From: a virus
Virus record (IMG/VR): IMGVR_UViG_3300010885_010496
Location: 1-50,995 of that record
DNA length: 50,995 nt
Strand: one strand, 5' to 3'
Shown: positions 1 to 7,666 of the stretch, one piece after another
Numbering within the stretch: position 1 is the first letter of the stretch
Layout: every line of letters begins with the position of its first letter
Notes under the pieces: generated by a model
The model's database searches: none
What the model saw: the letters and a program-made list of their open reading frames with translations, nothing else
Told to the model about the DNA's origin: nothing
Translations under genes and position numbers: made by a program

Positions 1-236
1 GAGTCGGCCACCAGCATCAGTTCAGGATGATCCTCTGCGCGACAAGGCACATAGCCTTCGCGGAACTGTCTGCTGACATTGGTGTTATCCGCAGCATTCA
101 TCATGGATGTGCGAATCCAGCGATAGACATACCCCGGTTCCGGCTTCGGATCAGGGAGAATTGAAGGAGGTGCCCAAGAGGTGGGGCGAATTTCGTGTTC
201 GCGCGTCTCAAGTTCACGGGGTGCGCGGTCATCCAT
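1..236 (-). CDS. partial phage protein, head region (C-terminus outside window)
   Basis: Reading leftward from an ATG at 236, an open frame of 78 codons runs to the window edge and starts MDDRAPRELETREHEIRP. It contains a Tyr/Trp/Arg-rich stretch around residues 36-45 (GYVYRWIRTS) and a REGYVPCR segment. An alternative ATG at 232 overlaps the stop of the scaffold-like gene as ATGA, but it is in another frame. The position after portal, GroES-like and scaffold-like genes fits a small head or capsid-associated protein, with the capsid gene probably following. I do not recognise a named family. Function is inferred from context only; the open frame itself is well supported. Confidence 0.7.
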   Translation of the reverse strand, partial: MDDRAPRELETREHEIRPTSWAPPSILPDPKPEPGYVYRWIRTSMMNAADNTNVSRQFREGYVPCRAEDHPELMLVAD

Positions 237-1164
237 GACCGTAATCCTTCAAATACTGAGCAACGTATTGCTCGGGAGTTAAGCCGAAGCGGCGCGCCAG
301 GGTAACCTGGGATGGGGTTAGCTGCACTTTGCGGGTGTTCTGTGCCGTCCGCGTGACGGGGGCAACCACCGTAGAAGGCTGACGCCGGGGCGCAGCCTCC
401 ATTGTCCGACCGGTCGCAACTGGTTCCGGGTCAGATGGAGTAAAGTATTCCGAGAACCGGCGCTGAACGCGCTTGTTCAGCTCATCGAAATACTTGTCTG
501 TTGTCGGGTCAATCTTATTGTCGCGGATCAGCACGTCGCTAACCGCATAAGCGTAACCCGTCATTTCTTTCTCAAGCTCTGAGCCGCCCTCGAACCATGG
601 GTTCTTGTTTGCCCAGTCAACAACCTTTGCGTCAGGCTGTGGTTTCGGTTGAGGAATGTTATACTCAGGCTCAGGCGCAGAGAACGGCTGATAGTTAGCA
701 TACCGATCATGCTCATTGACAAGGCGCTGAAGGCGCTCCTGATCTTCAATGAACTTTTCAGTTTCGCCCGCTTCCCAGGCTTCTTTCATTGACCGCTTGG
801 TTGCGGTGATGTCAGTCTCTGCCCGGTTCTTCGCTTGGTTGACAGCGAACTGCTCATTGCTGCCAGCAAGCTGCCGGTACTTCTTATTCTCATCTGCTAG
901 CATGTTGGCAAGACGAAGAGCTTCGTCCCGTTCCTTGGCCGCAGCTTCCTTAGCGCGGCGTTCAGAATGCGTCTTAAAGGATAGTTCCTTAATCCGCTTC
1001 TTTACGTCATCGCTATAGCGAGAAATCTCTGAATCGGCGACATTGATGTCGTCGTCGTTGGCTGTGAACTCGGGGGCAAGCGGCCTGCCGCGATCAGCCT
1101 CTGGAGTGTCATCGACAATCTCGATTTCAAAATCGATATCATCATCTTTCTCTTTGTCGGTCAT
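229..1164 (-). CDS. scaffold-like / capsid assembly protein
   Basis: This is a 311-residue, highly charged protein with an acidic N-terminus (MTDKEKDDDIDFEIEIVDD) and a predicted coiled coil at about residues 50-150 rich in Lys, Glu, Arg and Ala. A proline-rich linker follows at about 160-180, and the tail is basic (residues 250-311). That composition, and its place two genes after the portal and before the expected capsid gene, are typical of podovirus scaffolding proteins, which fill the procapsid and leave before DNA packaging. The start ATG overlaps the stop of the GroES-like gene by four bases (ATGA), which suggests translational coupling. No enzymatic motif is visible. The scaffold call rests on composition and gene order, not on a recognised domain. 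Confidence 0.6.
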   Translation of the reverse strand: MTDKEKDDDIDFEIEIVDDTPEADRGRPLAPEFTANDDDINVADSEISRYSDDVKKRIKELSFKTHSERRAKEAAAKERDEALRLANMLADENKKYRQLAGSNEQFAVNQAKNRAETDITATKRSMKEAWEAGETEKFIEDQERLQRLVNEHDRYANYQPFSAPEPEYNIPQPKPQPDAKVVDWANKNPWFEGGSELEKEMTGYAYAVSDVLIRDNKIDPTTDKYFDELNKRVQRRFSEYFTPSDPEPVATGRTMEAAPRRQPSTVVAPVTRTAQNTRKVQLTPSQVTLARRFGLTPEQYVAQYLKDYGHG

Positions 1165-1538
1165 GCGCGCGCAACTCCACGAGGATCGTCAACCACAGCT
1201 TCAACCGTGTCGTCATTGATCAACCGGAACTCCCGGCCATGAATCTTGACGCGAGTGCCGCTGTAAGCGCGAAACACAACCCAATCTCCAACCTTACACC
1301 AAGGGCCTGTCGGAAACTTCTTCTCGTCCCCGTAAGCCATAGGTCCGGCCTTTAGAACAAAACCCACAACGGTTGCAAGGGTTTCGTTATTACGAACTTG
1401 TTCCGGCAGATAAACGCCGCCGTCTGTTTTCTCTTCAAGCTCGGGAAGGGCAATCAACAACTTGAAGCCAGAAGGATCAGGAAGCTGCGTTGCTCCCGTC
1501 ACTTCTCCATCCGGCATTTTGATATCTACGTTTAGCAT
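1161..1538 (-). CDS. GroES-like co-chaperonin (Cpn10 fold)
   Basis: The product is 125 residues from the ATG at 1538, which has AAGGA seven bases upstream; the longer frame to 1586 has no ribosome site. The body matches the Cpn10 pattern: an N-terminal strand GFKLLIALPELEEKTDGGVYLP, then a mobile-loop-like region (EQVRNNETLATVVGFVLKAGP), then GDWVVFRAYSGTRVKIHGREFRLINDDTVEAVV, which is like the barrel closing strands of GroES. It is slightly longer than host GroES (about 97 residues). Phage T4 gp31 is the precedent: it replaces GroES so that GroEL can fold the large capsid protein. Its place between portal and scaffold genes fits a role in capsid folding. The fold assignment is confident; the capsid role is inference. 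Confidence 0.75.
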   Translation of the reverse strand: MLNVDIKMPDGEVTGATQLPDPSGFKLLIALPELEEKTDGGVYLPEQVRNNETLATVVGFVLKAGPMAYGDEKKFPTGPWCKVGDWVVFRAYSGTRVKIHGREFRLINDDTVEAVVDDPRGVARA

Positions 1539-1595
1539 CTTAGTCCTTTGGCACACTGTTTGGGTCGTGTGATACCCGGCACCCACTATGGGCGA

Positions 1596-1796
1596 TCAGT
1601 CTTCCTCGCTCAGCTTTTCAGCAAGATCGAGTAATTCCCTTTCAGCCTTGGCCAATCCCTCAATGATACCAGTATGGTATTTGTAATCGGCCCAGTCTGA
1701 CGCGCCGCCACCAGCAACATGGTCGGCGTGTTCGTTCATAATATCACGGAACTTCTTACGCAGATAATCAAACGAGTTGTCGGTAACGGGCTTCAT
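1596..1796 (-). CDS. small acidic helical protein between portal and GroES-like genes
   Basis: This is a 66-residue protein beginning MKPVTDNSFDYLRKKFRD and ending AERELLDLAEKLSEED. It is predicted to be mostly helical, with a Gly-Gly-Gly break near residue 29. Its ATG overlaps the portal stop (ATGA) and AAGGG lies nine bases upstream, so it is very likely translated together with the portal. I do not recognise the family. A head-assembly role is suggested only by its neighbours. Confidence 0.75.
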   Translation of the reverse strand: MKPVTDNSFDYLRKKFRDIMNEHADHVAGGGASDWADYKYHTGIIEGLAKAERELLDLAEKLSEED

Positions 1797-4231
1797 GAAC
1801 GACCCTTCAACAAATCTGCGCCAGTTCTCATAGCTTCAAGGTGAATCTTAGCGTTGCTTATGTCAAGGTTCTGGTCATTAACTTGTTTTTGCGACGAAGC
1901 TTTGATGCCAGCATTCATCCCAGCAATCCGTTCCTGAGATGCAATACGCTCCACTTCGATCTGCTGTTGCTGCTGACGAAGCTGCACATCGGCCTGATCC
2001 TTGGCCTGCTTGCGCTGCACCTCAGCCTGCTTGTTCTGCATGTCCATCATCTGCGCCTGGACTACAGGGTCTTCCATCTTTTGCTTGTTCTGCTGCTGTT
2101 GGGCTTCAGATTGATCCTTCTGAAGAAGACGCTCCGCCGCATCAGCAATAAGCTTAGAGAGGGCAACCTCGATATCTTCCGGCAGATGTTCGTCAGGGGG
2201 CGGAAGCTCAACACCAAGCTGCTTCTCAATCTCCCTACGATATTGGAAGCCAATATGCTCAGCGATGTGAGCCGCTGCCGCAGCCTGCATAGTCCCCGCT
2301 TGAGGCGATTGCCCAACAAGCTGCATGATCTTAGGATCTTGCATGGCCGCCATATGAACTCTGATATGGGCTTCATGGTCCTGATAAAGGAACGCTTTGA
2401 CCGGCTTGCCGTTAAGGATAGCCATGTTTTCAGAGACTGGGTCAACGGGCTTCTTATCCTTGTCAGAGGGAATGATCTTCCCAGGGTCTTGGATACCCAG
2501 CACAACAAGCATCTGCCGGTGAAGCTCTGGCAGATCGTACATCTGCGGCGCTTGCTGGGCTAGCTGGAGCGCCGCTTGATATTGTACCACACGTTGAGAC
2601 AGAGACGCCGCATTCGGGTCTGTGACCGGAATCACATCGATCCGGCCATCATAGTCCTTGGTCCGGGTTGCCCCAGGTTCAGTCTCGTAGTCATACTCGC
2701 CTTCCATGTGGGTTTCGATGATATCCACAAGAAGGTCCAGCTCCTTCTTCATGGAGGCATGAAGCCGGGCCTGCACCGCAGACATGACCTTCATTGCCCT
2801 CTCCATGAGGGCTAGGGTGGTTCCTACCGGAGCCTGCTGGTTGGCATCGCCAATCTGGAGGTCGGCGATGGAGGCGAACCTACGGCCTTCCTCGACGAGG
2901 TTGCCCAGCAAAGACGCGAGGACTTGCGACGGCTCCTTGTAAGGCAGGAACGTAATGGAGTCTTTAATGGCTCCTGAAGGAACATCCACGTCGCGGAACT
3001 CGCCGGGCATCAGCGGCGTGCTGTCGCCTTTGATCCGCAAGCCGCGCGCCTTAAGGCCGGCCGGTAGGTTAGACAGTGTACCAGCATCAACAAGCTGGCG
3101 CAGGATGGACGTGGCGGACTTGGCGATACCACCAACCAGATGGATCAAGCCAAACGAATAGAAGCCAAACCCAGGGATGTAGTCATACTGAACGAAGTGC
3201 TGGCGCTTCAGCTTCAGCTCGTCGTCTTGCCTCCAGTTGCGGTAGACCGATAAGACCTTTCCGGTGGATTTTTCAACCGTGACAACGTACGGCAAAGCAA
3301 TGCCGGTTGGTTCCCCGTCCTTGCCCAAATCTTCATACCCAGGCAAATCCAGGTCAACGTGCATTTCAAGGAGGACATGGCGGTCATCGGTATCCGTTAG
3401 CTCTTCACCAGAGAGTTTGTCTTTAATTCTCTGGATTTCGTTGCGGTCAGGCACGGGCGAGGAAAGATCAACGTCACGGTAAAAACCCATGACTTGCAGC
3501 TTGCGGATTTCGTTAGGGTGCTTCCGCATGATCTGCGTGTAGCGGTTGGCGGTCTGGAGATCAGACGCGCCATAGGAGACAACGAAGTCTTCAGCGGGCA
3601 CATAGACGGCAGCAGGGCGACCAAGGGTCGGATCGAAGTAGACCTTCTTGAACGCCGCACCCGACAGGGGCAAAGCGAACAGCATGCGCTCATGCTCGCT
3701 GCGGTACTCAGACATCTTCTCGGTCATGAAGTAGTTCAGGTCATCCCTGACGCGCAGCGCCTGACGCTCACGCTCGGGAGATGTACGACCAATGATCTTG
3801 GTGCGAACAGGCCCACCAGCGGGGAATGTCTCCATGATAGCCTGCGACTGAAAGCGCACAGCGGCTTCAGATAGAATGGGATGGAACACACCACATGCCC
3901 CAGGCCAGGGGCTTGAGCGGTCTTCAATCTTCAATCCAAGAAGGTCCAGGCCCTTCTTGTAGGTCTGCTCCCAGTCATTCCGCGAGTTGTTATCAGACTC
4001 GAAGTCATCCAGCAAATCGCGCCCAAGCTCGCCCAGATCACGTTCATCCATATGCTCCGCGAGATTGTCGTCGAAGTCCGGCTCCATCATCTCAGAGAGT
4101 TCAGGGCCGAGAATGACAATGGCTCCACCATCTTCAGTGGCAAACGACACAGCGTCTGGATTGATGATCTCAATCTCCAGCCCAGGGCCGGTAGATTCAC
4201 CAATTGCGTCAATAGCTTTGTCAACAGCCAC
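1793..4231 (-). CDS. portal protein (P22-like)
   Basis: The protein has about 812 residues. The portal is the dodecameric ring at the capsid vertex through which DNA enters and leaves. The N-terminal part has acidic helices followed by RNDWEQTYKKGLDLLGLK and the segment SSPWPGACGVFHPILSEAAVRFQSQAI, which I associate with P22-type portals. The core has alternating strands (DRHVLLEMHVDLDLPGYED). The C-terminal 150 residues are Gln-rich and helical (EAQQQQNKQKMEDPVVQAQMM), like the long barrel helix of P22 gp1. It follows the large terminase directly. I prefer a GTG start at 4231 with AAAGG seven bases upstream; a TTG at 4246 that overlaps the terminase stop is the alternative and would add five residues. 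Confidence 0.9.
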   Translation of the reverse strand: MAVDKAIDAIGESTGPGLEIEIINPDAVSFATEDGGAIVILGPELSEMMEPDFDDNLAEHMDERDLGELGRDLLDDFESDNNSRNDWEQTYKKGLDLLGLKIEDRSSPWPGACGVFHPILSEAAVRFQSQAIMETFPAGGPVRTKIIGRTSPERERQALRVRDDLNYFMTEKMSEYRSEHERMLFALPLSGAAFKKVYFDPTLGRPAAVYVPAEDFVVSYGASDLQTANRYTQIMRKHPNEIRKLQVMGFYRDVDLSSPVPDRNEIQRIKDKLSGEELTDTDDRHVLLEMHVDLDLPGYEDLGKDGEPTGIALPYVVTVEKSTGKVLSVYRNWRQDDELKLKRQHFVQYDYIPGFGFYSFGLIHLVGGIAKSATSILRQLVDAGTLSNLPAGLKARGLRIKGDSTPLMPGEFRDVDVPSGAIKDSITFLPYKEPSQVLASLLGNLVEEGRRFASIADLQIGDANQQAPVGTTLALMERAMKVMSAVQARLHASMKKELDLLVDIIETHMEGEYDYETEPGATRTKDYDGRIDVIPVTDPNAASLSQRVVQYQAALQLAQQAPQMYDLPELHRQMLVVLGIQDPGKIIPSDKDKKPVDPVSENMAILNGKPVKAFLYQDHEAHIRVHMAAMQDPKIMQLVGQSPQAGTMQAAAAAHIAEHIGFQYRREIEKQLGVELPPPDEHLPEDIEVALSKLIADAAERLLQKDQSEAQQQQNKQKMEDPVVQAQMMDMQNKQAEVQRKQAKDQADVQLRQQQQQIEVERIASQERIAGMNAGIKASSQKQVNDQNLDISNAKIHLEAMRTGADLLKGRS

Positions 4232-4242
4232 GATTCGACCTT

Positions 4243-5751
4243 TCAATAATAATCCGCACGGTGGCGGGTAACTTTCTCATCTTCATCGTAGTCCGATGGT
4301 AAACGAACAAAGCCACCTTGCCTATATCTCATCAGAGCCATAATCACTGTATCAACAAAGTCGTCATGTGCGCCATTCGGAAATGAAGCGCATTCTTCAA
4401 CAACTTCATCAGCCCAGCGTGTTTCTGGGCACCACACCATACCAGAGGCGAACATGTCAGTGATGCTGTTTGCCCGCATGATCTTGTCGCCAGACGCCCG
4501 CGTCGGTGTAAATTCAGATACTGGGATATCCATTTGCCTGAGTTCATGCACCAAAGGCAAGCCAGAAGCTTTGCCCTCAATCAAGAACGTGTCGGGCTGC
4601 CATTCATCGTATAACTCTTTTGCCCTAGCTTTCAGCGCGGGGAACTCCATGCGCTCCTTGAAAGCATCAAGCAGGATGATATTGCTCTTGGCTATGCCAG
4701 TATCATCTTCCTTTTCAAAGATTCCCCAGACATTGAACGCGCTGTAGTCAGAGCGGTTATTCTTTGTGAACGCCGTGTCGGCGGTGATGATAACATACTC
4801 GCACGAAGGCGGGCTGTCCTTCTGCCAGCGCCTCCACCATTCTCTCTTAAGGATTGCCCCTTCCTCATTGGTGGGCTGCTGTTGATACTGAGCATTCCAT
4901 TTAGACGCGGGCAATTCAGACTTAAGGGCTTCAAGCGCCTCTCTACTCCAGTATCCAGGCCAGATAGGATTGCCCGAAGGCAACAGCGCGGGGAGTTCAA
5001 TAACCTCCCACTCAGATGTCCCATCTCGCTCCATGGAGCTTTGGATCAGTCTGCCCGTTAAGTCTCTCTTTGCCCAACGAGTCATGACGATGACGATACG
5101 AGCATCGGGCTGTAAACGCTGACGCGGCCCGGATGTGTACCAATCAAACACCTTGTCATACACAGAAGCATCGCCTAGCGCGGCGATAGCCTCTTGCTCG
5201 GTGTGAGGATCATCGATGATGAATAGGTCAGCGCCCTTACCGGCGATAGCACCTCCAACGCCTACCGCGAAGTAAGCGCCCCCTTTGGAGGTGTTCCACC
5301 GACCGGCAGCCTTGGAATCCGACTGGAGCTTAACCTCACTAAAGATATTCTTGTAATCTTCGCTGTCAATGGCGTTACGGGTTTTGCGCCCGAAGCTAAC
5401 CGCCAGCTCCGCAGTATGGGTTGCCTGGATGATCTTCTTTTCAGGAAACCTACCCATGAACATGGCGGGCAATAAGAACGATGCGAACTCAGATTTGGTG
5501 TGACGAGGCGGCATGTTGATAATCAGCCGCTTGCAATCGCCACTCATCACGCGATCAAAGGCTTCAGCCATAATTTCATGGTGTGGACCTTGGATAAACC
5601 CAGGCCACATAGCCCTCACGAAGGGCAAGAACTTGGTCTTGGCAGCCTCACGCGCCTTGGCTTCCTCTAGCTCCTCTATGAGCTTCAGGAAGTCTCTCTG
5701 CTCATCCTTACTCATCAGAGCGAGCTTGGGCAGAATCGCAGAAAGGTCCAT
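4243..5751 (-). CDS. terL: terminase large subunit (ATPase-nuclease)
   Basis: The product is 502 residues from the ATG at 5751, which has GGAGAG five bases upstream; a TTG at 5763 would lie on that ribosome site. The ATPase domain has a deviant Walker A, MPPRHTKS (about 80-87), Walker B LFIIDD (176-181) and a coupling motif VMTRW (222-226). The C-terminal RNase H-like nuclease has acidic residues in IITADTAF (D325), FLIEGK (E392) and GAHDDFVDTV (D463/D464). It translocates DNA into the prohead and cuts the concatemer, working with the small terminase. It is followed immediately by the portal. An intrinsic terminator ends about nine bases before its ribosome site, an unusual place for the start of a head operon. 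Confidence 0.96.
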   Translation of the reverse strand: MDLSAILPKLALMSKDEQRDFLKLIEELEEAKAREAAKTKFLPFVRAMWPGFIQGPHHEIMAEAFDRVMSGDCKRLIINMPPRHTKSEFASFLLPAMFMGRFPEKKIIQATHTAELAVSFGRKTRNAIDSEDYKNIFSEVKLQSDSKAAGRWNTSKGGAYFAVGVGGAIAGKGADLFIIDDPHTEQEAIAALGDASVYDKVFDWYTSGPRQRLQPDARIVIVMTRWAKRDLTGRLIQSSMERDGTSEWEVIELPALLPSGNPIWPGYWSREALEALKSELPASKWNAQYQQQPTNEEGAILKREWWRRWQKDSPPSCEYVIITADTAFTKNNRSDYSAFNVWGIFEKEDDTGIAKSNIILLDAFKERMEFPALKARAKELYDEWQPDTFLIEGKASGLPLVHELRQMDIPVSEFTPTRASGDKIMRANSITDMFASGMVWCPETRWADEVVEECASFPNGAHDDFVDTVIMALMRYRQGGFVRLPSDYDEDEKVTRHRADYY

Positions 5752-5761
5752 CTTACTCTCC

Positions 5762-5794
5762 AAAAAAGACCCCCTCCCTTTTTACGGGGAGGGG
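5762..5794 (-). terminator. intrinsic terminator / attenuator before terL
   Basis: Read on the minus strand, CCCCTCCC pairs with GGGAGGGG (8 bp, 8-base loop) and is followed by GTC and six Ts, a textbook Rho-independent terminator. It lies between the winged-helix gene (stop at 5849) and the terL ribosome site, so all transcription into the head genes from upstream must cross it. It has no T run on the plus strand. The T run abuts the Shine-Dalgarno sequence, so a role in translation control of terL is also possible. Confidence 0.7.
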
Positions 5795-5848
5795 AAGTTG
5801 GTCGAAAGAACGACGAGGAGAGAACAACCGAAGAGAGTTGCCCCTGTC

Positions 5849-6085
5849 CTATACACCGGGCTTGGCAGGCGGCACAATATCTCTGTTCACCACCACAATG
5901 CTTCGCGCGCGTCCATAGCGGTACTGAATGAAGCCTCTATCAGACAAAGCGCACACCATTCTGTGTACACTTCCCTTGGATGCGACACCCATAAAGGCGG
6001 CAATCTCGCTGTAGCTGGGAGAATGCCCATTCTCAGCCAAGAATTTCTTGATGAAATCAAGAACTTGCTTCTGAAGCTTGGTCAT
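5849..6085 (-). CDS. LexA-like winged-helix DNA-binding protein
   Basis: This is a 78-residue protein from the ATG at 6085, which overlaps the previous stop as ATGA. The whole protein corresponds to the N-terminal DNA-binding domain of LexA: TKLQKQVLDFIKKFLAENGHSPSYSEIAAFMG, then SKGSVHRMVCALSDRGFIQYR with a basic wing GRARSIVV. The latent Ser-Lys protease domain of LexA is absent, so it cannot be a self-cleaving repressor. It sits between the minus promoter at 6518-6546 and the terminator before terL, a good place for a regulator of the early/late switch. Candidate targets are the palindrome at 7468-7484 or the paired GGTACC sites at 6548-6575. The DNA-binding call is firm; targets are inference. 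Confidence 0.8.
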   Translation of the reverse strand: MTKLQKQVLDFIKKFLAENGHSPSYSEIAAFMGVASKGSVHRMVCALSDRGFIQYRYGRARSIVVVNRDIVPPAKPGV

Positions 6086-6492
6086 TTGCAGCAATCTTCC
6101 TGCAGCTCAATCAACGCATTTATGGTTTTTTGCCCAATCATTGGTATTTTTGCAAAATCATCAGCTTTTGCGTCAAGAAATTCGTTTTCAGAAGCAAAGT
6201 TAGTAAGCGCGCCATAGACTCTGTGGGCCAATCTGCCATCCCACATGGCGTAGAGGGCATCTTTGTACTCCTTGTACCACAGACCGCCCTCAGCGGGCTT
6301 CTCTGAAGCCTGTACGTTGGCCTTATAAGCCTGCTCGCTGTGCTTCAGCACGATAGCAGACCCTCTAATCAGCGCAGCAGCTTGCCCATGGAGGTGCTGC
6401 TCAGCGATATCTGCGGCCTGCATCATGCCTGCGATGTAATCTTCTAGATCAACTTGGCGTTGGTCGTGGATCAAGGGCTTTTTTTCGTACAT
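6082..6492 (-). CDS. unknown phage protein with HhH-like C-terminus
   Basis: This is a 136-residue protein from the ATG at 6492 (GGAGAG upstream); the frame continues to 6546 but has no better start. The N-terminal half is helical (QVDLEDYIAGMMQAADIAEQHLHGQA). The middle has an aromatic cluster GLWYKEYKDALYAMWDGRLAHRVYG. The C-terminus FAKIPMIGQKTINALIELQ looks like a helix-hairpin-helix DNA-backbone contact (the I-x-G-x-G-like turn is MIGQK). It is the first gene after the strong minus promoter at 6518-6546. A DNA-binding role is plausible but unproven, and I do not recognise the family. Confidence 0.7.
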   Translation of the reverse strand: MYEKKPLIHDQRQVDLEDYIAGMMQAADIAEQHLHGQAAALIRGSAIVLKHSEQAYKANVQASEKPAEGGLWYKEYKDALYAMWDGRLAHRVYGALTNFASENEFLDAKADDFAKIPMIGQKTINALIELQEDCCK

Positions 6493-6517
6493 TGCATCTC
6501 TCCTATAGCGTTTTGAA

Positions 6518-6546
6518 CGTATAGGGAACCTTAGTTGAGATGTCAA
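6518..6546 (-). promoter_or_regulatory. sigma70-type promoter, minus strand
   Basis: On the minus strand TTGACA (6546-6541) is separated by exactly 17 bases from TATACG (6523-6518). This is the best consensus promoter in the window. The start codon at 6492 lies about 20 bases after the predicted transcription start. It would express the 136-residue protein and the LexA-like regulator up to the terminator at 5762-5794. Confidence 0.65.
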
Positions 6547-6786
6547 TATGGTACCCGGGTGGGGTAAATGGTACCTAAGTTTTGATAGGGGGTGGGTTTG
6601 CTATGGAAGATTGTGCGGGAGTTGTGGGGAAATTGATATGGGGGTGGGTATTGATTTATTTTGGGATCGTTTGAGTGGAATAGTATGTAGGGGTCGCGGG
6701 GGATCCATTCGCTGGATCGGGGTGCCCGCCCTGGGTGGGGTCACACGGGAGCCATTCCCTTGACGCCCACCCTCATCCATTACGCT
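6547..6786. other. G-rich intergenic control region with paired GGTACC sites
   Basis: No credible gene is seen between the start of the 136-residue gene and the repeats at the end of terS. The octamer ATGGTACC occurs at 6548-6555 and 6568-6575, 20 bases apart (two helical turns), directly upstream of the minus -35 box; each contains the palindrome GGTACC. The plus strand has many G runs (GGGGG, GGGTGGG) over 6560-6720. This may hold regulator sites and perhaps part of a packaging start site near terS. Confidence 0.45.
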
Positions 6787-6841
6787 CAAGTATTAATCAA
6801 GTATCATCCAAGTATTGCTCAAGTATTGCTGCAGTATTTAC
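6787..6841. repeat. five 11-base tandem repeats at the 3' end of terS
   Basis: The units CAAGTATTAAT, CAAGTATCATC, CAAGTATTGCT and CAAGTATTGCT follow one another without gaps from 6787 to 6830. A degenerate fifth copy GCAGTATTTAC overlaps the terS stop codon. The 11-base period is about one helical turn, so all copies face the same side of the DNA. Repeats like this commonly bind a protein multimer; small terminases bind repeated sites near their own gene in several phages. Confidence 0.75.
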
Positions 6842-7407
6842 CCTGCCAGTTTCGCAAGCTTGTCCCGGATTTGTTGTTCAATGTCCTCCGGCGACCGCGC
6901 TTCTACTGTCTCGGTCATCACACGTTCTGTAAAGAGTGATACAGTTGTCATCTTGCCTAGTAATTCCAGGGCGCGGACGCGAACAGTTGCGGGGTTTTTA
7001 GTGTCTTGGGATTCTAGCCAGAGTTTTTCGATGACATGTTGTTTGATTCTAGCGGAATCATGCGATGATTTGGCCTGATTCTCAGCAATCAGCACGTTAA
7101 CCCTATTGGCGATATCCTGGCGTGCCATCAATTTGCATGCTTCATTGTTAATGATATTTGGCTTCATATTCTGGGCATCATACGCAACCCGATATGCAGC
7201 GCTTAGGTTGCTTCCCTTTGCAACTTCCACACAAAAGGCTTCCTGTTTTGCAGTAAGGCCATTGCTGTTTTTGCCCTGGCCTGCCGATAGCCTCACTATC
7301 TTGTCTGTAGTGCTGGGCACTATGGACAATACCGGCCTGCCCATTGCCCTGGGCTTATTGGTTGACCCTCTAGGGCGTCCCCTCTTTGGCTTGTCCCCAT
7401 CTCCCAT
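6838..7407 (-). CDS. terS: terminase small subunit
   Basis: The protein has 189 residues, starting at ATG 7407 with GGGAGA eight bases upstream. The basic N-terminus (KPKRGRPRGSTNKPRAMGRP) contains an AT-hook-like GRP core. A helix-turn-helix of the Terminase_2 type follows at about 50-75 (LTAKQEAFCVEVAKGSNLSAAYRVAY). The central helices (NEACKLMARQDIANRVNVLI, ARIKQHVIEKLW) are typical of the TerS oligomerisation core. The last 20 residues (PEDIEQQIRDKLAKLAG) could bind the large subunit. TerS recognises phage DNA and hands it to TerL. It is separated from terL by two genes and by a promoter plus terminator, unlike the usual adjacent pair. Confidence 0.85.
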   Translation of the reverse strand: MGDGDKPKRGRPRGSTNKPRAMGRPVLSIVPSTTDKIVRLSAGQGKNSNGLTAKQEAFCVEVAKGSNLSAAYRVAYDAQNMKPNIINNEACKLMARQDIANRVNVLIAENQAKSSHDSARIKQHVIEKLWLESQDTKNPATVRVRALELLGKMTTVSLFTERVMTETVEARSPEDIEQQIRDKLAKLAG

Positions 7408-7435
7408 GCTTGCGTCTCCCTACAGCGCGCTATCG

Positions 7436-7451
7436 CCAGCCGGTGGGCTGG
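7436..7451. promoter_or_regulatory. inverted repeat in terS leader
   Basis: CCAGCC and GGCTGG are separated by GGTG, giving a 6-bp hairpin in the 5' leader of the terS transcript between the 17-base palindrome and the start codon. It could be a leader hairpin or a second protein site. Confidence 0.4.
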
Positions 7452-7467
7452 TATCGCGTGGAACGAA

Positions 7468-7484
7468 CAGTGAACCATTCACTG
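7468..7484. promoter_or_regulatory. perfect 17-base palindrome, candidate operator
   Basis: CAGTGAA CCA TTCACTG is a perfect inverted repeat (7-base half sites, 3-base centre). It lies just downstream of a TATATA box on the minus strand (about 7499-7505), where a bound protein would block transcription toward terS. The shape is typical of a dimeric helix-turn-helix repressor site. The binding protein is not known; phage HTH proteins at 5849, 11074 and 18009 are candidates. Confidence 0.6.
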
Positions 7485-7580
7485 ATATCGCCCGCGCGGT
7501 ATATATAACCCTCTAAGCCGTTGATAAACAACGCACATAAATTATTTTGAAAAAAAATAGCAGAATCTCGTTTTTTCCGT

Positions 7581-7609
7581 TTGACATCGCTTTCTGACTG
7601 TGGTCATAT
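7581..7609 (+). promoter_or_regulatory. sigma70-type promoter, plus strand early block
   Basis: TTGACA at 7581-7586 is followed 17 bases later by TCATAT (7604-7609). The -35 is perfect and the -10 is weak, which is compatible with activation or repression. It is the only promoter-like sequence before the early gene block that starts at 7759. Confidence 0.5.
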
Positions 7610-7666
7610 GATCTCACCAAAGCGGCAAGGGCTGCTCTGGTTGTTGTTTCAAAACTAAATCCGAAA

